In this document: positions 45,884 through 55,549 of the stretch, in pieces
How positions within the stretch are numbered: the first letter of the stretch is position 1
Layout of the letters: the number at the start of each line of letters is the position of its first letter
From: Gemmata palustris
GTDB lineage: Bacteria; Planctomycetota; Planctomycetia; Gemmatales; Gemmataceae
Reading direction: 5' to 3'
Assembly (NCBI RefSeq): GCF_017939745.1
Contig: NZ_JAGKQQ010000001.1
Span: 4,340,001 to 4,404,000 of the forward strand
Length of the DNA: 64,000 bases
Program-made: the position numbers and the translations under genes
The notes under the pieces: model-generated
The model's database searches: none
What the model was told of the DNA's origin: nothing
What the model saw: the letters and a program-made list of their open reading frames with translations, nothing else

Positions 45884-46117
45884 TCATTCGACCTGTTCGA
45901 GCCAGTACCGGGCGATCTGACTCAGGCGCTCGAACTCGGGCTCGGTGAGCGGATGGAACCGCCCACCTCGATCCTGAAAATCATCCGGTGCCCGGACGAG
46001 TAACAACCCACTCGCCTCGTCGAAGAAGTGGACGTGCGCCCGTGCCGCTTCTTCGGCCCAGCGCTCGCGCGGGCTCCCGGGTGGTCGTACTTGGTATTCG
46101 GCCACAAACACGGTCAT
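45884..46117 (-). CDS. Small hypothetical protein
   Basis: This 77-residue protein (VFVAEYQVRPPGSPRERWAEEAARAHVHFFDEASGLLLVRAPD at its core, quoted in part) has a plausible alpha-beta pattern and good codon usage. No family is recognised; the start and strong composition make it likely to be real. ATG at 46117 lacks a strong ribosome site. Confidence 0.6.
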   Translation of the reverse strand: MTVFVAEYQVRPPGSPRERWAEEAARAHVHFFDEASGLLLVRAPDDFQDRGGRFHPLTEPEFERLSQIARYWLEQVE

Positions 46118-46755
46118 CGCTCGGTACCCACGTTGCTGAGGCGATCTATTGAGTTTCGCACGCCCGGCTCACGTGTTAAAGAGCCCGTGCGAGTGTTTTT
46201 CACGGATCGATGGTCCCAATTGATCGGTCCGGACTCGCGCCGAGATCGCGCCCCGTTCAACTGGTCGCCCGGTGCTCATCGGCCGGGCTCACTCCGCTTC
46301 ACGGCATACAGCCATGTGAAGCGGAGTGAGCTAATGGAATATACCCTCGGCCTATAAAACCCGCAGTTTGCCCGACTGTGCTCGAGGAGCACGTCTGGGC
46401 GTTCTCAAAAGCTCTTGGTGATGCACACCGTGCGCCGAAGTCTGCGGTGATCGAAATACGTTCCAACACGTCGAGTCACCTCAATTGTGAATCTTAACCG
46501 CTCCGCGTGTTGAGGGTGCGGAACAGCCATTGATGGTAACGCGGAAGCCGACAGCGAGTCGACCGGGCACGGAGGCGCATTTTAGATTCGGGATCGTCGC
46601 GGTCCATCAGTGTTGTGATTCGCGTGTACGTTGGATACAGTCTTCGGGGTAACCTCTGCGTGCGAGCGGCCCGCTCGCCACCCGCGGCCCGGTTCGGTCT
46701 TTACCCGCCACAGCCCCCCTCCCCGCCCGCCCTCGCCCGTTAAGGTACAAGTCCT
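46118..46755. other. 638-bp intergenic region
   Basis: It contains one 16-bp perfect inverted repeat (46287-46302 and 46316-46331, loop 13) with no gene nearby. The remainder up to the propeller gene shows no supported ORF and probably holds that gene's promoter. Confidence 0.45.
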
Positions 46756-48189
46756 ATGCCCACCGCACTGATCGCGTTCCTCGCGCTCGCCGCGCCACCC
46801 ACACCGATCGACATCGGTGACCGCAAACAGCTCTTCATTGACGACAGGTTCATCGCCGAGCGCGACCGCGTCGAACTCCGGGTCAACCCGCCTCAAAAAC
46901 TCGGAGCGCTCCGGGACGAGAAGGACCAGCTCCTGAAGGGGCACATCAGTCGCGTAATTGACGACGGTGGAAAGGTGCGCCTGTACCTCGGGGCCAAAGA
47001 CGTGCAGGTGCTCGAAAGCGACGACGGGCTGAAGTTCCGCCGCACCGGGACCAAGCTCCCCGGGGGCTGGTTCCCGACGGTCTTTCTCGACCCGCACGAG
47101 ACCGACCCGGCGAAGAAGTACAAACTGTTCCACCTCGAGTTCAGCGAGCCGTTCGACCCGGCCAAACACGGCGTGTACGCGAGCTACTCGGCCGACGGTG
47201 TGACGTTCACCAAGGTCGGGCGCGTGTTCCCGTTCTTCACCGACAACCCGGCCATCGTCCACTGGGACGAGCGCATCAAGAAGTACGTGATCTACACCCG
47301 CGCGTTCGACTACGATTCGGAGAACCAGCGCCGGATCGGGCGCATCGAAACGGACGACCCGCTCAAGCCGTGGCCGTATCAGAAGACCGCCAAGCACCGC
47401 ACGTTCCCGTCGATCGAGAACATCCCGGTCGTGTACTCCGCCGACAAGGAAGACGACCCGCACTCGGACGTCTACTACAACGCGGCCGGGGCGTACCCGT
47501 GGGCCGACGACGTGTACCTCATGTTCCCCTCCCACTTTCGGCACTTCTCGCCCCAGCGGAACCCGTTCATCCGCCCCCGGGTCAAGGGCCAGTGGGAGGA
47601 CTACGGGATGCTCGAGGTGCAAATGGGTGTCAGCCGCGACGGGGTGAAGTGGGCGCGGCCCGAGCGGAGCGCGTACATCCCGAACGGGTTGGCAGATGAG
47701 TGGGACCGGTGGTACACGGTCGCGGCCCCCGGCTTCGTTCGGCGGGGCAGTTCGATCTACCAGTATTACTACTCCTCCGGCCGCCTGCACGATTCGGCGA
47801 TCCTGCGCCCCGAGTACGACAAGGTCGCGAAGCAGGAGGGCGGTGTGGGGGTCGTCAAGCAGCGGCTGGACGGGTTCGTCTCGGCCGACGCGGACCACCG
47901 CGGCGGGTGGCTGACCACCCCATCGGTCGTGTTTAGGGGCAACCGGCTGCGGCTAAACATCGACACCGGATCGGCGGGCACCGCGTTCGTCGAACTGCAG
48001 GAGGCCGACGGGAAGCCGATCCCCGGCTTCGCGCTCGCCGATTGCGAAGAGATCGGCGGCAACTTCATCGACCAGTGCGTGTACTGGAAGGGAAAAACGG
48101 ACGTGTCGGCGCTCGCAGGCAAGCCGGTGCGAATTCACATCAAGATGAAGCGGACAAAGTTGTTCGCGTTCCAATTCACCAAGGATTAG
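46756..48189 (+). CDS. Glycoside hydrolase-like five-blade propeller protein
   Basis: This 477-residue protein has a short hydrophobic start (ALIAFLALAAPPTP) and then a GH32/43-like propeller pattern seen in many planctomycete proteins: DIGDRKQLFIDDRFIAE at the start, KVRLYLGAKDVQVLESDDGLKF, YASYSADGVTFTKVGRVFPFF, MGVSRDGVKWARPERSAY, and LRLNIDTGSAGTAFVELQEADGKPI in the C-terminal beta domain. No catalytic acids can be assigned from sequence alone. The stop codon TAG (48187-48189) lies within or at the edge of the inserted element, so the last one or two residues may not be original. Confidence 0.85.
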   Translation: MPTALIAFLALAAPPTPIDIGDRKQLFIDDRFIAERDRVELRVNPPQKLGALRDEKDQLLKGHISRVIDDGGKVRLYLGAKDVQVLESDDGLKFRRTGTKLPGGWFPTVFLDPHETDPAKKYKLFHLEFSEPFDPAKHGVYASYSADGVTFTKVGRVFPFFTDNPAIVHWDERIKKYVIYTRAFDYDSENQRRIGRIETDDPLKPWPYQKTAKHRTFPSIENIPVVYSADKEDDPHSDVYYNAAGAYPWADDVYLMFPSHFRHFSPQRNPFIRPRVKGQWEDYGMLEVQMGVSRDGVKWARPERSAYIPNGLADEWDRWYTVAAPGFVRRGSSIYQYYYSSGRLHDSAILRPEYDKVAKQEGGVGVVKQRLDGFVSADADHRGGWLTTPSVVFRGNRLRLNIDTGSAGTAFVELQEADGKPIPGFALADCEEIGGNFIDQCVYWKGKTDVSALAGKPVRIHIKMKRTKLFAFQFTKD

Positions 48190-49566
48190 TCTCGTTTCGA
48201 GATCCTTGTAGCGGCCATACGAGCCGCGACCGCAACAGTAGTTTCAAGGCATTGGAGCGGTTGTAAGTATTTTGTGGGGCAGCGTGATACATCGCGTGCG
48301 TGGGTATCGCGCGCGGATGCGTTGTGTGAGCCAGTCGAGCATCTCGACCAACGGGAGTTCGGGTACCCACGCATTCGGGCTCCGGTTCCGTGCGCGAGCG
48401 ATCCGAAGGGTCAAGCACACCCACACCTGTCGCAACAGCAGCGCCACCCCTTCCAAGAGCAACCGGTATTCGGGGTTGGTGCTCGTGGTCCACCCGCGGG
48501 CCTGGTTCTTCTGCCGGTAACTGGTCTCGATCCCGAACCGCTCCCGGTACCGGCGCCGCCCGAGCCACGCGCGCTTCGCCTCGGACACCGCCGCCGCATC
48601 GCCCCAACCCGAGAACGCGTACACCCGCGCGTGGGATTCGCCCGGGCGGCGCCACACCAGCACCCGGGTGGACACCGACCGGCGGGCCTTCTCGGTCACC
48701 CAGTCCATGGTGGTGATGGTGCCGTGAGGTTGCGTGTAGCACTCGTTGCGTCGGTTCGTGCCGGAACCCTTCTTGCGCATCGGGACCGTGTAGCTCAGGT
48801 TCCGTTCCTGCAACAGCAACAGGGTCTCCCCGCTGTCGAACCCGGCGTCCAGAACCACCCCGCGGACCGTGAGCCCACGGGCCGCCACCTGGTCCAGAAG
48901 GGTCTGCACCTGCTGGTGCGGCTTGGCTCCTTTCGTCACACTCATCAGCCCCACGGTGTACCGCCGGTGCTTGTGGATCAGGACCCCGGTGGCGTACGCG
49001 TGGAAGAACGAGGTGCCGGCCTTCTTGGGTCCGCCGATGATCCCCGGGGTGCCGCGGTCCCCGTAAAAGGGGACGTAGTGCACGTCGATGGCGCACGTCC
49101 ACCGGCGATTCCGGTCCCGACGGGTGAACGTCGCCACGTGGTGGAGTGCATCGACCAACCGGGCCGTCAGTTGGTCTCGGGAACCGAGGCTCGCGCGAAC
49201 CCCCTGCCGAGCGGTCTCGTGCGAGAATCCGAAGTACCGGGTGACCACCGCGAACAGGGTCCGGGTGGTGCCCGCGATCAGCAGCACCAGATCAACCAAC
49301 TGTGTGCCCGTGATCGACTGCTTGTAGTCGGGCCAACCGAGTGCCCGGGCCAACGTTCGCCGGGCCAACACATGGATCACCGCCGGGGTGATCGTAGAAT
49401 AACCACGTCGCATGGGAGCTTCCCGTTCAAGTGCCTGAGAACCTTGAACTTAGGAACTCCCATGCGGCACTGCCAAGCCCCTTGAAACTACTGGCAAGGG
49501 AGCGGAAACGATTTCCACTCCCTTGCGGTCGCGCCCTGCTACAAGGAAACCGAAACGGGACTAAAA
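48183..49566 (-). mobile_element. ISH3-like insertion sequence
   Basis: A transposase gene is bounded by imperfect inverted ends. Left outer sequence GGATTAGTCTCGTTTCG matches, on the other strand, the right outer sequence GGATTTTAGTCCCGTTTCGG with a 2-base gap; CCTTGTAGC, GCGACCGCAA and CAGTAGTTTCAAGG are further matched blocks at each end. The exact limits and target duplication are not certain. The element lies immediately after, or into, the stop codon of the propeller gene and before an ECF sigma gene. Confidence 0.8.
48244..49413 (-). CDS. ISH3-type DDE transposase
   Basis: This 389-residue protein is intact. The first catalytic Asp is in CAIDVHYVPFYG, the second in GVVLDAGFDSGETL, and the Glu motif is FGIETSYRQKNQARGWTTS, with the Y-R-K signature of the DDE transposases of the ISH3/ISH4 type. 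The basic C-terminus (LTQRIRARYPRTR) fits DNA binding. ATG at 49413 starts the reading frame close to the right end of the element. Family assignment rests on the YRQKNQARG signature and is moderately certain. Confidence 0.85.
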   Translation of the reverse strand: MRRGYSTITPAVIHVLARRTLARALGWPDYKQSITGTQLVDLVLLIAGTTRTLFAVVTRYFGFSHETARQGVRASLGSRDQLTARLVDALHHVATFTRRDRNRRWTCAIDVHYVPFYGDRGTPGIIGGPKKAGTSFFHAYATGVLIHKHRRYTVGLMSVTKGAKPHQQVQTLLDQVAARGLTVRGVVLDAGFDSGETLLLLQERNLSYTVPMRKKGSGTNRRNECYTQPHGTITTMDWVTEKARRSVSTRVLVWRRPGESHARVYAFSGWGDAAAVSEAKRAWLGRRRYRERFGIETSYRQKNQARGWTTSTNPEYRLLLEGVALLLRQVWVCLTLRIARARNRSPNAWVPELPLVEMLDWLTQRIRARYPRTRCITLPHKILTTAPMP

Positions 49567-49598
49567 TCCGCGCCCCTGACATCCCTTTCGGGACGCGG

Positions 49599-51449
49599 TC
49601 ATTTCCAGTCGAACCCGACCAACCAACTCCCTTGGGCCGTGTGGATCTCCTTCGCGTTCTTCCCGTCCGGGTCCGCGATCATCACCCGGTACGGGTTCTG
49701 ATCCGCTCGGGCTCCCGGGGGTCGAGGGAGGCGCTTGGTCTCGACGTAGGCGATCTTCCGGCCGTCGGGCGACCACGCCAGCCCGCACACGGCCCACTCG
49801 GGGTTTTCGCCCAGTTCCTTCACCACCGTTTGTTTCTTCGTCGCCAGGTCGATCACCACGACGTTGTTGCACTTGAAGTCGTCGATGTTAAAGGCCCCGT
49901 TTCCGAGTGCCGTGTGCGTGCCGTATTGCAGCACCTTGCACAGCACACGCTTGCCGTCCGGCGAGAACTTGGGCGTCGGACTGTAAATGCTCTGGTTGAG
50001 TTCAAACAGCGGGGCCGGCTTTTCTGTTCCGATGGTCCACAGGTGGGCGTGCTGGTGCCACTTCTCCGCGCCCATCTTCCACTCGTCCACCACGGCCGTC
50101 TTGCCGTCGGGTCCGATAGCGCGGACGACGAAGTCCGCGGGAACTTTCAGCGACGTGCGCTTATCGGTTGCCGGGTCGTACACCCAGTTCTCCAGTTTCT
50201 CACTCGCCACCCCGTCCGCACCGATCTCGTACCCGCGCAGGTGCAGCGTCTTTCCGTCACCGAGCCAGTTGAACCCGTTCAGTTGGACCGAGTCGAGCGA
50301 CTTCGTCTCCTTCTTCCCTCCCAGATCCAGGATCTTCAGGTTCGTGCGGTACCTATTGACGACCGCTCCCGCCGGCACCGCCCCGGGCTTCCGTTCGTAC
50401 TCGGCCCCCTGCATCTCGAACGCGACCCTGGTACCGTCCGGCGACAGGTTGGCGTTCCCACTGCCGACACCGAACTGGACGTTCGGGATCGGGTCCGGGG
50501 ACTCGAGTTCGGTCCCGTCCGGCTTCAGCAGCAGCGGCTTCTCGTCCACCCAGATCAGAATCGTGCCCTCTCGCACCGCTTTCGGTTTCGGAACCGGAGC
50601 GGCACGGACGACCGGAAGGGCCGGGCGCGGCGGTTCGCTCGTTTCCCCGCGGTACGCCGTCAATGCGACGCCGATCAGCGCCAGCGCCGCCATCGCCGTG
50701 GCCGTCAACAATTTGAGTTTGCTCAGGAACATAGTTCGGATCGCTCCATCCGCGAGTGCGGACACGGGTTCGGATACGGTCGGGAACACCGGCGGAGCGG
50801 CCGCCGTTCGGCCACCCAGAGCCACCGCGATCCCACCAGTGCCCAGCGCCACGCCCCGGGACCGGAGGCGCTGGGCCAGTTGCCGCCGGGCCGCACCCAG
50901 CCGGCTGCTCAACGTGCCCTCAACGATCCCCAGGCGCTGGGCCGCGTCGCGCCGGCTCAGCCCGTCGAGTTCACACAGCACGACCGCGGCCCGCAGCTTG
51001 TCCGGGAGCCGCGCGATCTCCTCGTCGAGCACCCGCACCACGTCCGGATCGGGCGACTCGGGGGCCTCGGGCATGGCACGATCGGGAACTGTTGCTCCCA
51101 AAGATTCCCAGCGCCGGCGCCGTTCGACCATTGCTCGTGCCCGAAGTGAGGTGTGAACGGCCACCCCGTGCAACCACGCGCCGACGGCCGCGGGCGGGCG
51201 GATCGCGGTCGGTTTGCGCACCAAAACCAGGAACACGGCTTGGAAGGCGTCCTCGGAACACTCGCGGTGCCCGACCACGCGCCGGCACACGCCCCACACC
51301 ATCGGGGCGAACCGGCGCACCAATTCGGCGAACGCGCCCTCGGAACCGGTCGCGGCGAACTCACGAACCAGTTCAGCGTCCGTGCGAACGTCGCGGGCCG
51401 CTCCCCAGCGCGTGCGGGTGAGGAACCCGGTTACTGCCGTTGTCGTCAT
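49599..51449 (-). CDS. ECF sigma factor fused to TM helix and PD40/TolB-like propeller
   Basis: This 616-residue fusion has sigma regions 2 (SEGAFAELVRRFAPMVWGVCRRVVG, DAFQAVFLVLVRKP) and 4 (LPDKLRAAVVLCELDGLSRRDAAQRLG) in the first 190 residues, a TM helix (LLTATAMAALALIGVALTAY, about 240), and C-terminal TolB-like blades (NANLSPDGTRVAFEMQG, PKFSPDGKRVLCKVL, LAWSPDGRKIAYVET). ATG at 51449 follows GGAAGGGACCGAG. It diverges from the receiver gene at 51759. The arrangement is a smaller cousin of the ECF-WD40 fusion at 39835. Confidence 0.92.
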   Translation of the reverse strand: MTTTAVTGFLTRTRWGAARDVRTDAELVREFAATGSEGAFAELVRRFAPMVWGVCRRVVGHRECSEDAFQAVFLVLVRKPTAIRPPAAVGAWLHGVAVHTSLRARAMVERRRRWESLGATVPDRAMPEAPESPDPDVVRVLDEEIARLPDKLRAAVVLCELDGLSRRDAAQRLGIVEGTLSSRLGAARRQLAQRLRSRGVALGTGGIAVALGGRTAAAPPVFPTVSEPVSALADGAIRTMFLSKLKLLTATAMAALALIGVALTAYRGETSEPPRPALPVVRAAPVPKPKAVREGTILIWVDEKPLLLKPDGTELESPDPIPNVQFGVGSGNANLSPDGTRVAFEMQGAEYERKPGAVPAGAVVNRYRTNLKILDLGGKKETKSLDSVQLNGFNWLGDGKTLHLRGYEIGADGVASEKLENWVYDPATDKRTSLKVPADFVVRAIGPDGKTAVVDEWKMGAEKWHQHAHLWTIGTEKPAPLFELNQSIYSPTPKFSPDGKRVLCKVLQYGTHTALGNGAFNIDDFKCNNVVVIDLATKKQTVVKELGENPEWAVCGLAWSPDGRKIAYVETKRLPRPPGARADQNPYRVMIADPDGKNAKEIHTAQGSWLVGFDWK

Positions 51450-51758
51450 CTCGGTCCCTTCCCGGGGTACATCAAAATAATCCCGTCGCTCGGCCCGCGC
51501 GTCGGTGAATTCTTTCGGGGGCCGGGTGCGAAGCCCGAGCAGTGACGACACGTCGTCACTGTGGCATCGCGACTCGCGAATCGTGCGGCGTCGGCGAACG
51601 TGTGATTTGTCGGGCACAATCTCGCCGGGCACATTTTGCATCATTCCAACCGAAGCGCGATCCAAAGAAATCAAAAGGTCGAAGGAAATCACCAAGAGAT
51701 GGGGCACTAGCGGCATCGCTTTTGCTATCCGTTCGATACTTTCATTCTGGAGGCCCCG
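51450..51758. promoter_or_regulatory. Divergent intergenic region between sigma factor and receiver
   Basis: About 310 bases between divergently transcribed genes. It holds both promoters by position. I noted an AT-richer part with repeated AGAAATC-like words near 51660-51690 but no clear operator. Confidence 0.4.
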
Positions 51759-52235
51759 ATGACGAAGCACCGTGTCTTGATCGTTGATGACAACCGCGAC
51801 GCGGCACTGTCCATGAGTGAGTTGCTCGTCGTGGCCGGGTTCGAGGTCGAGACCTGCTTCGACGGTCCGTCCGCTCTGAAGGCGGCTGCGACCTTTGCCC
51901 CGGAAGCGTGCCTTCTGGACATCAACATGCCCGGGATGGACGGGTACGCTCTGGCGCGTCAGATTCGCGGCCTGTTCCCGGACCGCCCGCCACTGCTGGC
52001 AACGATGACGGCTTACGGGGACTACGCGCACCTGGAGCGCGCCGTGGACGCCGGGTTCGACTTGCAGTTCACCAAACCCGCGGCCCCGACCGAGGTGATC
52101 GAGCAGATCCGCGCGGGCCTGCGAGCCGGTACCCTGTTCCCCGAGCCGGAGGTCGAAAGCAAGGAGCCAGGTTCCGCTTTGCACCGCCTGCTGAACCGGG
52201 TGACCGGCTTGTGGTCGAAACCGCGAGAAAGTTGA
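51759..52235 (+). CDS. Stand-alone response regulator receiver
   Basis: This 158-residue protein is a single receiver domain (residues 1-125) with an Asp/Asp acid pair (VDDN, residues 10-11), phospho-acceptor Asp54 in LLDINMPGMDG, Thr in MTAYG and Lys in FTKPAAP. The tail (about 30 residues) is linker-like with no output domain, so it probably relays phosphate or binds a partner protein. ATG at 51759 follows CTGGAGGCCCCG. It diverges from the ECF-propeller gene and may act in its pathway; this is inference. Confidence 0.9.
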   Translation: MTKHRVLIVDDNRDAALSMSELLVVAGFEVETCFDGPSALKAAATFAPEACLLDINMPGMDGYALARQIRGLFPDRPPLLATMTAYGDYAHLERAVDAGFDLQFTKPAAPTEVIEQIRAGLRAGTLFPEPEVESKEPGSALHRLLNRVTGLWSKPRES

Positions 52236-52375
52236 ACCAGGAATCACGCGACGACGCATCCCCCGCGCCTACGAAAGGTGCGGAGGGTCGCGTGCGGATA
52301 CGAAGATGGAACCCACCTCGGAGCCGGAAGTCGGGACTACGTGAGCGTTGAGGCGCGGGGAGTTCCGGGTGCTTA

Positions 52376-53530
52376 CTAGCCCGGGAACACGAACCCTCCG
52401 ACCGCGCCGTTCGGGAAGGTCACGATCGCTGTCGGGGTCAACCACGAGTCGCCGAAGAACCCGAACGTCTGAAACCCGTTCAATCCGCTCAGGGGCGTAA
52501 TCGTTCCGGCACTCAGCGAGAAGACGGAAATCGCCCCGGTCGAGTTCTTGCCCACGGACGAGGTCAGTACGTCCGGGGCTCCGTCCCCGTTGATGTCCGC
52601 AGCCCCCAATCGCGCGTCCGTCGGGGCGCTGAACCCGGTCGATAACGTGATGCCGGGCGAGAGCGTCATCGCGGCCCCCACGGGCGCGTTGAGATCGAAC
52701 TCGCTTACCAGTGACTGCCCGACAATGGGGGACACGAACAGTTGGCCCGCGGCCCCTCCAGCGATCGACACGCCACCCAAATACCCCGGAAACGGGAACA
52801 TCTGCACGGCCGGGGTTACGAGCGTACCAGACCCGACCGAGCCGATGTTAAATGCGTTCGTATAGAGCCGGATGTCCGACTGGGTCGTGCCCGCGCCGGA
52901 CGCGGTTGCGAGGAGCGGCAACTGACCGCTACCCGGGTCCAGAGTGGCCACGCGGATCTCCCCGAGGAAACCGGGGTACGCAAAGAAGCTCGCACGCAGG
53001 GTCGGCGCACTGCCCAGAAACGCGCCGGCCCCGTTATTAAAGTTGAACACCTTGAGGTGCCCGCTCGCGCCCGCGCCGGGCGACGTAATGACCTCCGCGA
53101 ACCCGTCGCCGTTCACGTCCGCGGACGCCACGAACACGCCCCCGGCGAACCCCGGTGTTTGGCTCGCGCCTGGCACGTCCGAATACGCATAGAAGTCCGC
53201 GATCGCCACGGGGCTCGACTGAAAGCGGGCCGCGCCCCCGTCGAAGATCCGAATCTGTGACGCGCTCCCGGCCCCCACCCCCTGAGCGGTGATGATGTCG
53301 GGAACCCCGTCCCCGTTCACATCCCCGATCGCGGACCGGACCGTGCCCGTGAAGGCGCCGAAAGGGGAGAAGGTTCCACCTCCAAACGGGTTGGGGAAGA
53401 AATTGATCCCGGTGGCACCAATCACCGCGGGCACGCTCCGATCCTCCAGGGACTCGATTCGGAGTGGTGCCGCGTGGGAGCGAGTCGGAGCGGGAGCATT
53501 CGAGCTTGGGCGACGGAAGGGCCAAATCAT
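52376..53530 (-). CDS. Secreted FG-GAP/VCBS-repeat protein
   Basis: This 384-residue protein has the planctomycete N-terminal motif IESLEDRSVPA, used on many exported surface proteins in this group. FG-GAP repeats with Ca-binding DxNxDG loops follow: AIGDVNGDGVPDIITAQ, ASADVNGDGFAEVITSP and GAADINGDGAPDVLTSS. The ATG at 53530 places the motif in the first 40 residues; the open frame upstream has no such character. It is probably a surface adhesin or structural protein; no partner is visible. Confidence 0.85.
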   Translation of the reverse strand: MIWPFRRPSSNAPAPTRSHAAPLRIESLEDRSVPAVIGATGINFFPNPFGGGTFSPFGAFTGTVRSAIGDVNGDGVPDIITAQGVGAGSASQIRIFDGGAARFQSSPVAIADFYAYSDVPGASQTPGFAGGVFVASADVNGDGFAEVITSPGAGASGHLKVFNFNNGAGAFLGSAPTLRASFFAYPGFLGEIRVATLDPGSGQLPLLATASGAGTTQSDIRLYTNAFNIGSVGSGTLVTPAVQMFPFPGYLGGVSIAGGAAGQLFVSPIVGQSLVSEFDLNAPVGAAMTLSPGITLSTGFSAPTDARLGAADINGDGAPDVLTSSVGKNSTGAISVFSLSAGTITPLSGLNGFQTFGFFGDSWLTPTAIVTFPNGAVGGFVFPG

Positions 53531-53753
53531 GGTGGAACTCGTGAGTGCCAGAGTCGAGTCGCGCCCGAGCGGTGCCGCGTGCAATGGTACTGCTGCAAAG
53601 CTCGTTCCCAACGTACCCGATCTGAGGGCGATCCGGGAGTTCCTACTGGCAGTCATCGCCCTACCGAATGATCGCCGACGCCTCACGAGATGACCAAACA
53701 CACTTCGTATACCGGCGAATAACGCGCCGCGCTGTGCTCAACGGCGCGAGCCG

Positions 53754-54084
53754 TCATTTCCACCCTCTTTTAACTTCGACACGAAATTTGCCATCCGCAA
53801 GGCGGTGAAAAACAATATCGACGTACAACCGTCTCCACTTATCACCTTCGGGAGCATTGTGGCTGGAATAGATGCGCATTTTGACCGAATCGGCGACCTC
53901 TGTTCGGTCCAACTGCATCGGAACGCCCCACCCATCAGTCCAATAACTTGCGGAGAGCTCTTTGGTTATGGGATCATCTTCTGCCGTGAACACTCGGCGC
54001 AGCGATTCCACGTCGCGCGACTTTTCCATCTCAACAGGGTCAAGGTTCTCCGCTCCGATTGCAATATTCTCAAGACTGTCTGTC
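53754..54084 (-). pseudogene. 3' fragment of a lipoprotein gene split by a transposon
   Basis: The frame is open from the left end of the inserted element (just after an in-frame TAG within its terminal repeat) to the stop at 53754. It reads RTDSLENIAIG, LDPVEMEKSRDVESL, SASYWTDGWGVPMQ and RVEVKRGWK. An internal ATG at 54029 would give 91 residues. The matching 5' half lies on the other side of the element at 55941-56048, same strand. Together they would encode a lipoprotein of about 145 residues. Confidence 0.75.
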
Positions 54085-54105
54085 CTTTCCGTGATTTCCT
54101 ATGCT

Positions 54106-55442
54106 TCATGCGGCCAAGTTGAGCATGCGTTCCGCGGCCGCTTGCAATTCTTGCTCGGTCGCCCCGGGGCGTAGAACCGCCCGGATTTCATTTCCCAGCA
54201 GTTCCCGACGCCACGCCCGCCGCTTGTCCGCATGGCTCGGTCGTCGTGATTCATCGTCCCACGGGGATGCGGACCGGTGGCCCGCCAGTTCCTTCTCGCC
54301 TCGCGTCCAGGCCCACGCCTCCGTCATGGTGAAGGTCCACAGGCACATGTGGAACGCCCCGACGCTGGCCCGCACGAACCGCACCTGCTGCTGACCGGCG
54401 CCGACCACGTCTTTCACGTCACGGAACGTGATCTCCAGGCTGAACCTGCCCGCGACGGATTCGAGGATGTCGGCCACCGTCGCCGCCGTGTCCGTGCAGA
54501 AGAACGCGACCCATCCCTTGGGCTCGTCCACCAGGACCACCCGGATCGCGCCCCCGGCCGGGCGCCACGTGGCCACGAACGTCTTGTACTTCTTCTCGGT
54601 CGCCTTGCCGTACAGATCGAACGTCCCGGTCGCCCACCCGCGCTTCTGCCCGGCCCGCTTGGCAAGAACGATCCTCTGCTCGCCATAGATCCGGTTCGGC
54701 CCGCGCCTTTGAGGGACTCGCGGCCCCCCGGGACGGTCCACAGGGCCGAGTCCTTCCGCAGGCGACTTACTACCGTCACCGCGAGCGTCCGCATGGACTT
54801 GAGGAACGGGGCCTTGGCGTACGCCCCGTCGGCTACGACCCACACAGGTTTGCCCAGGTGCCCGAGCCACGACACCGCCCATTGCACCAACTCGGCGGCC
54901 AGTTCCAGCTTGGTACGGAACGCGGGTCGGTGCTTTGCGGCGATGCCGACAAGGTTCTTCTGGCGGACATACAACCGGGCCAGCAGCGGGAGCGCAACGA
55001 TACCCCAGGACGTGTGCCGGGCGAGCAACCCGAGGACCACCCACACGTGCCCGTACACGAACGGGCCGCCGGCCGGTCCGGGCGTCGGGTTGTGATGCAC
55101 CCCGGCCCCTTGCACCTTCGGCCCGTACCGCTCGGTCGGCGTGTCGTCCAAGGCCAACGTGAGCCGCGGCGCACCGACTACGAGCGGTTCCACCACCTCG
55201 TGAAGTAACCGAGCGGCAACGGAGTCGGCCCGCCTACCTGCGGCGGCGACGGTTGTGTAGCACGGTCGGTATTCGTTCGAGAGCCCGGCCGCCCGAACCC
55301 AACTGGTGACGGTCCGACGCCCCCGGGCCAAAACCGCCCCGACCAGCAGCCACGCCAGTCGCGGGGCCGAGCGCGGGTCGAGGGCCGACGCCAGACGAGA
55401 AAACCAGTGGCACGACGGGGGTAGCGGATGCGATGATGGCAT
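54106..55442 (-). pseudogene. DDE transposase, frameshifted
   Basis: The two halves are in different frames. The N-terminal half (start ATG 55442) has LALDDTPTERYGPKVQGAG and the HHNPTPGP block, then WVVADGAYAKAPFL; the C-terminal half continues with GPNRIYGEQRI, VLVDEPKGWVAFF and FSLEITFRDVKDVVGAGQQQ (Glu of the DDE set). The switch occurs at about 54705 in CTCAAAGG: adding one base there restores SLKRRGPNRIYG. No classical slippery site is present, so a simple indel is more likely than programmed shifting. Family: DDE superfamily, IS701-like. Confidence 0.8.
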
Positions 55443-55549
55443 GGCCGAGTCCGTCCGGGGCGGTGGGCTGGTGTGGTTACCGCCATCGTCCCGGATAGGC
55501 CGGCTCCCGGCCACTGAAACACGAGTGAGCGCACCGGTGGGAGGCGGCA

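Noticed and set aside
54690..54712. Programmed frameshift in the transposase
   Set aside because: No slippery heptamer; a single-base indel explains the data better.
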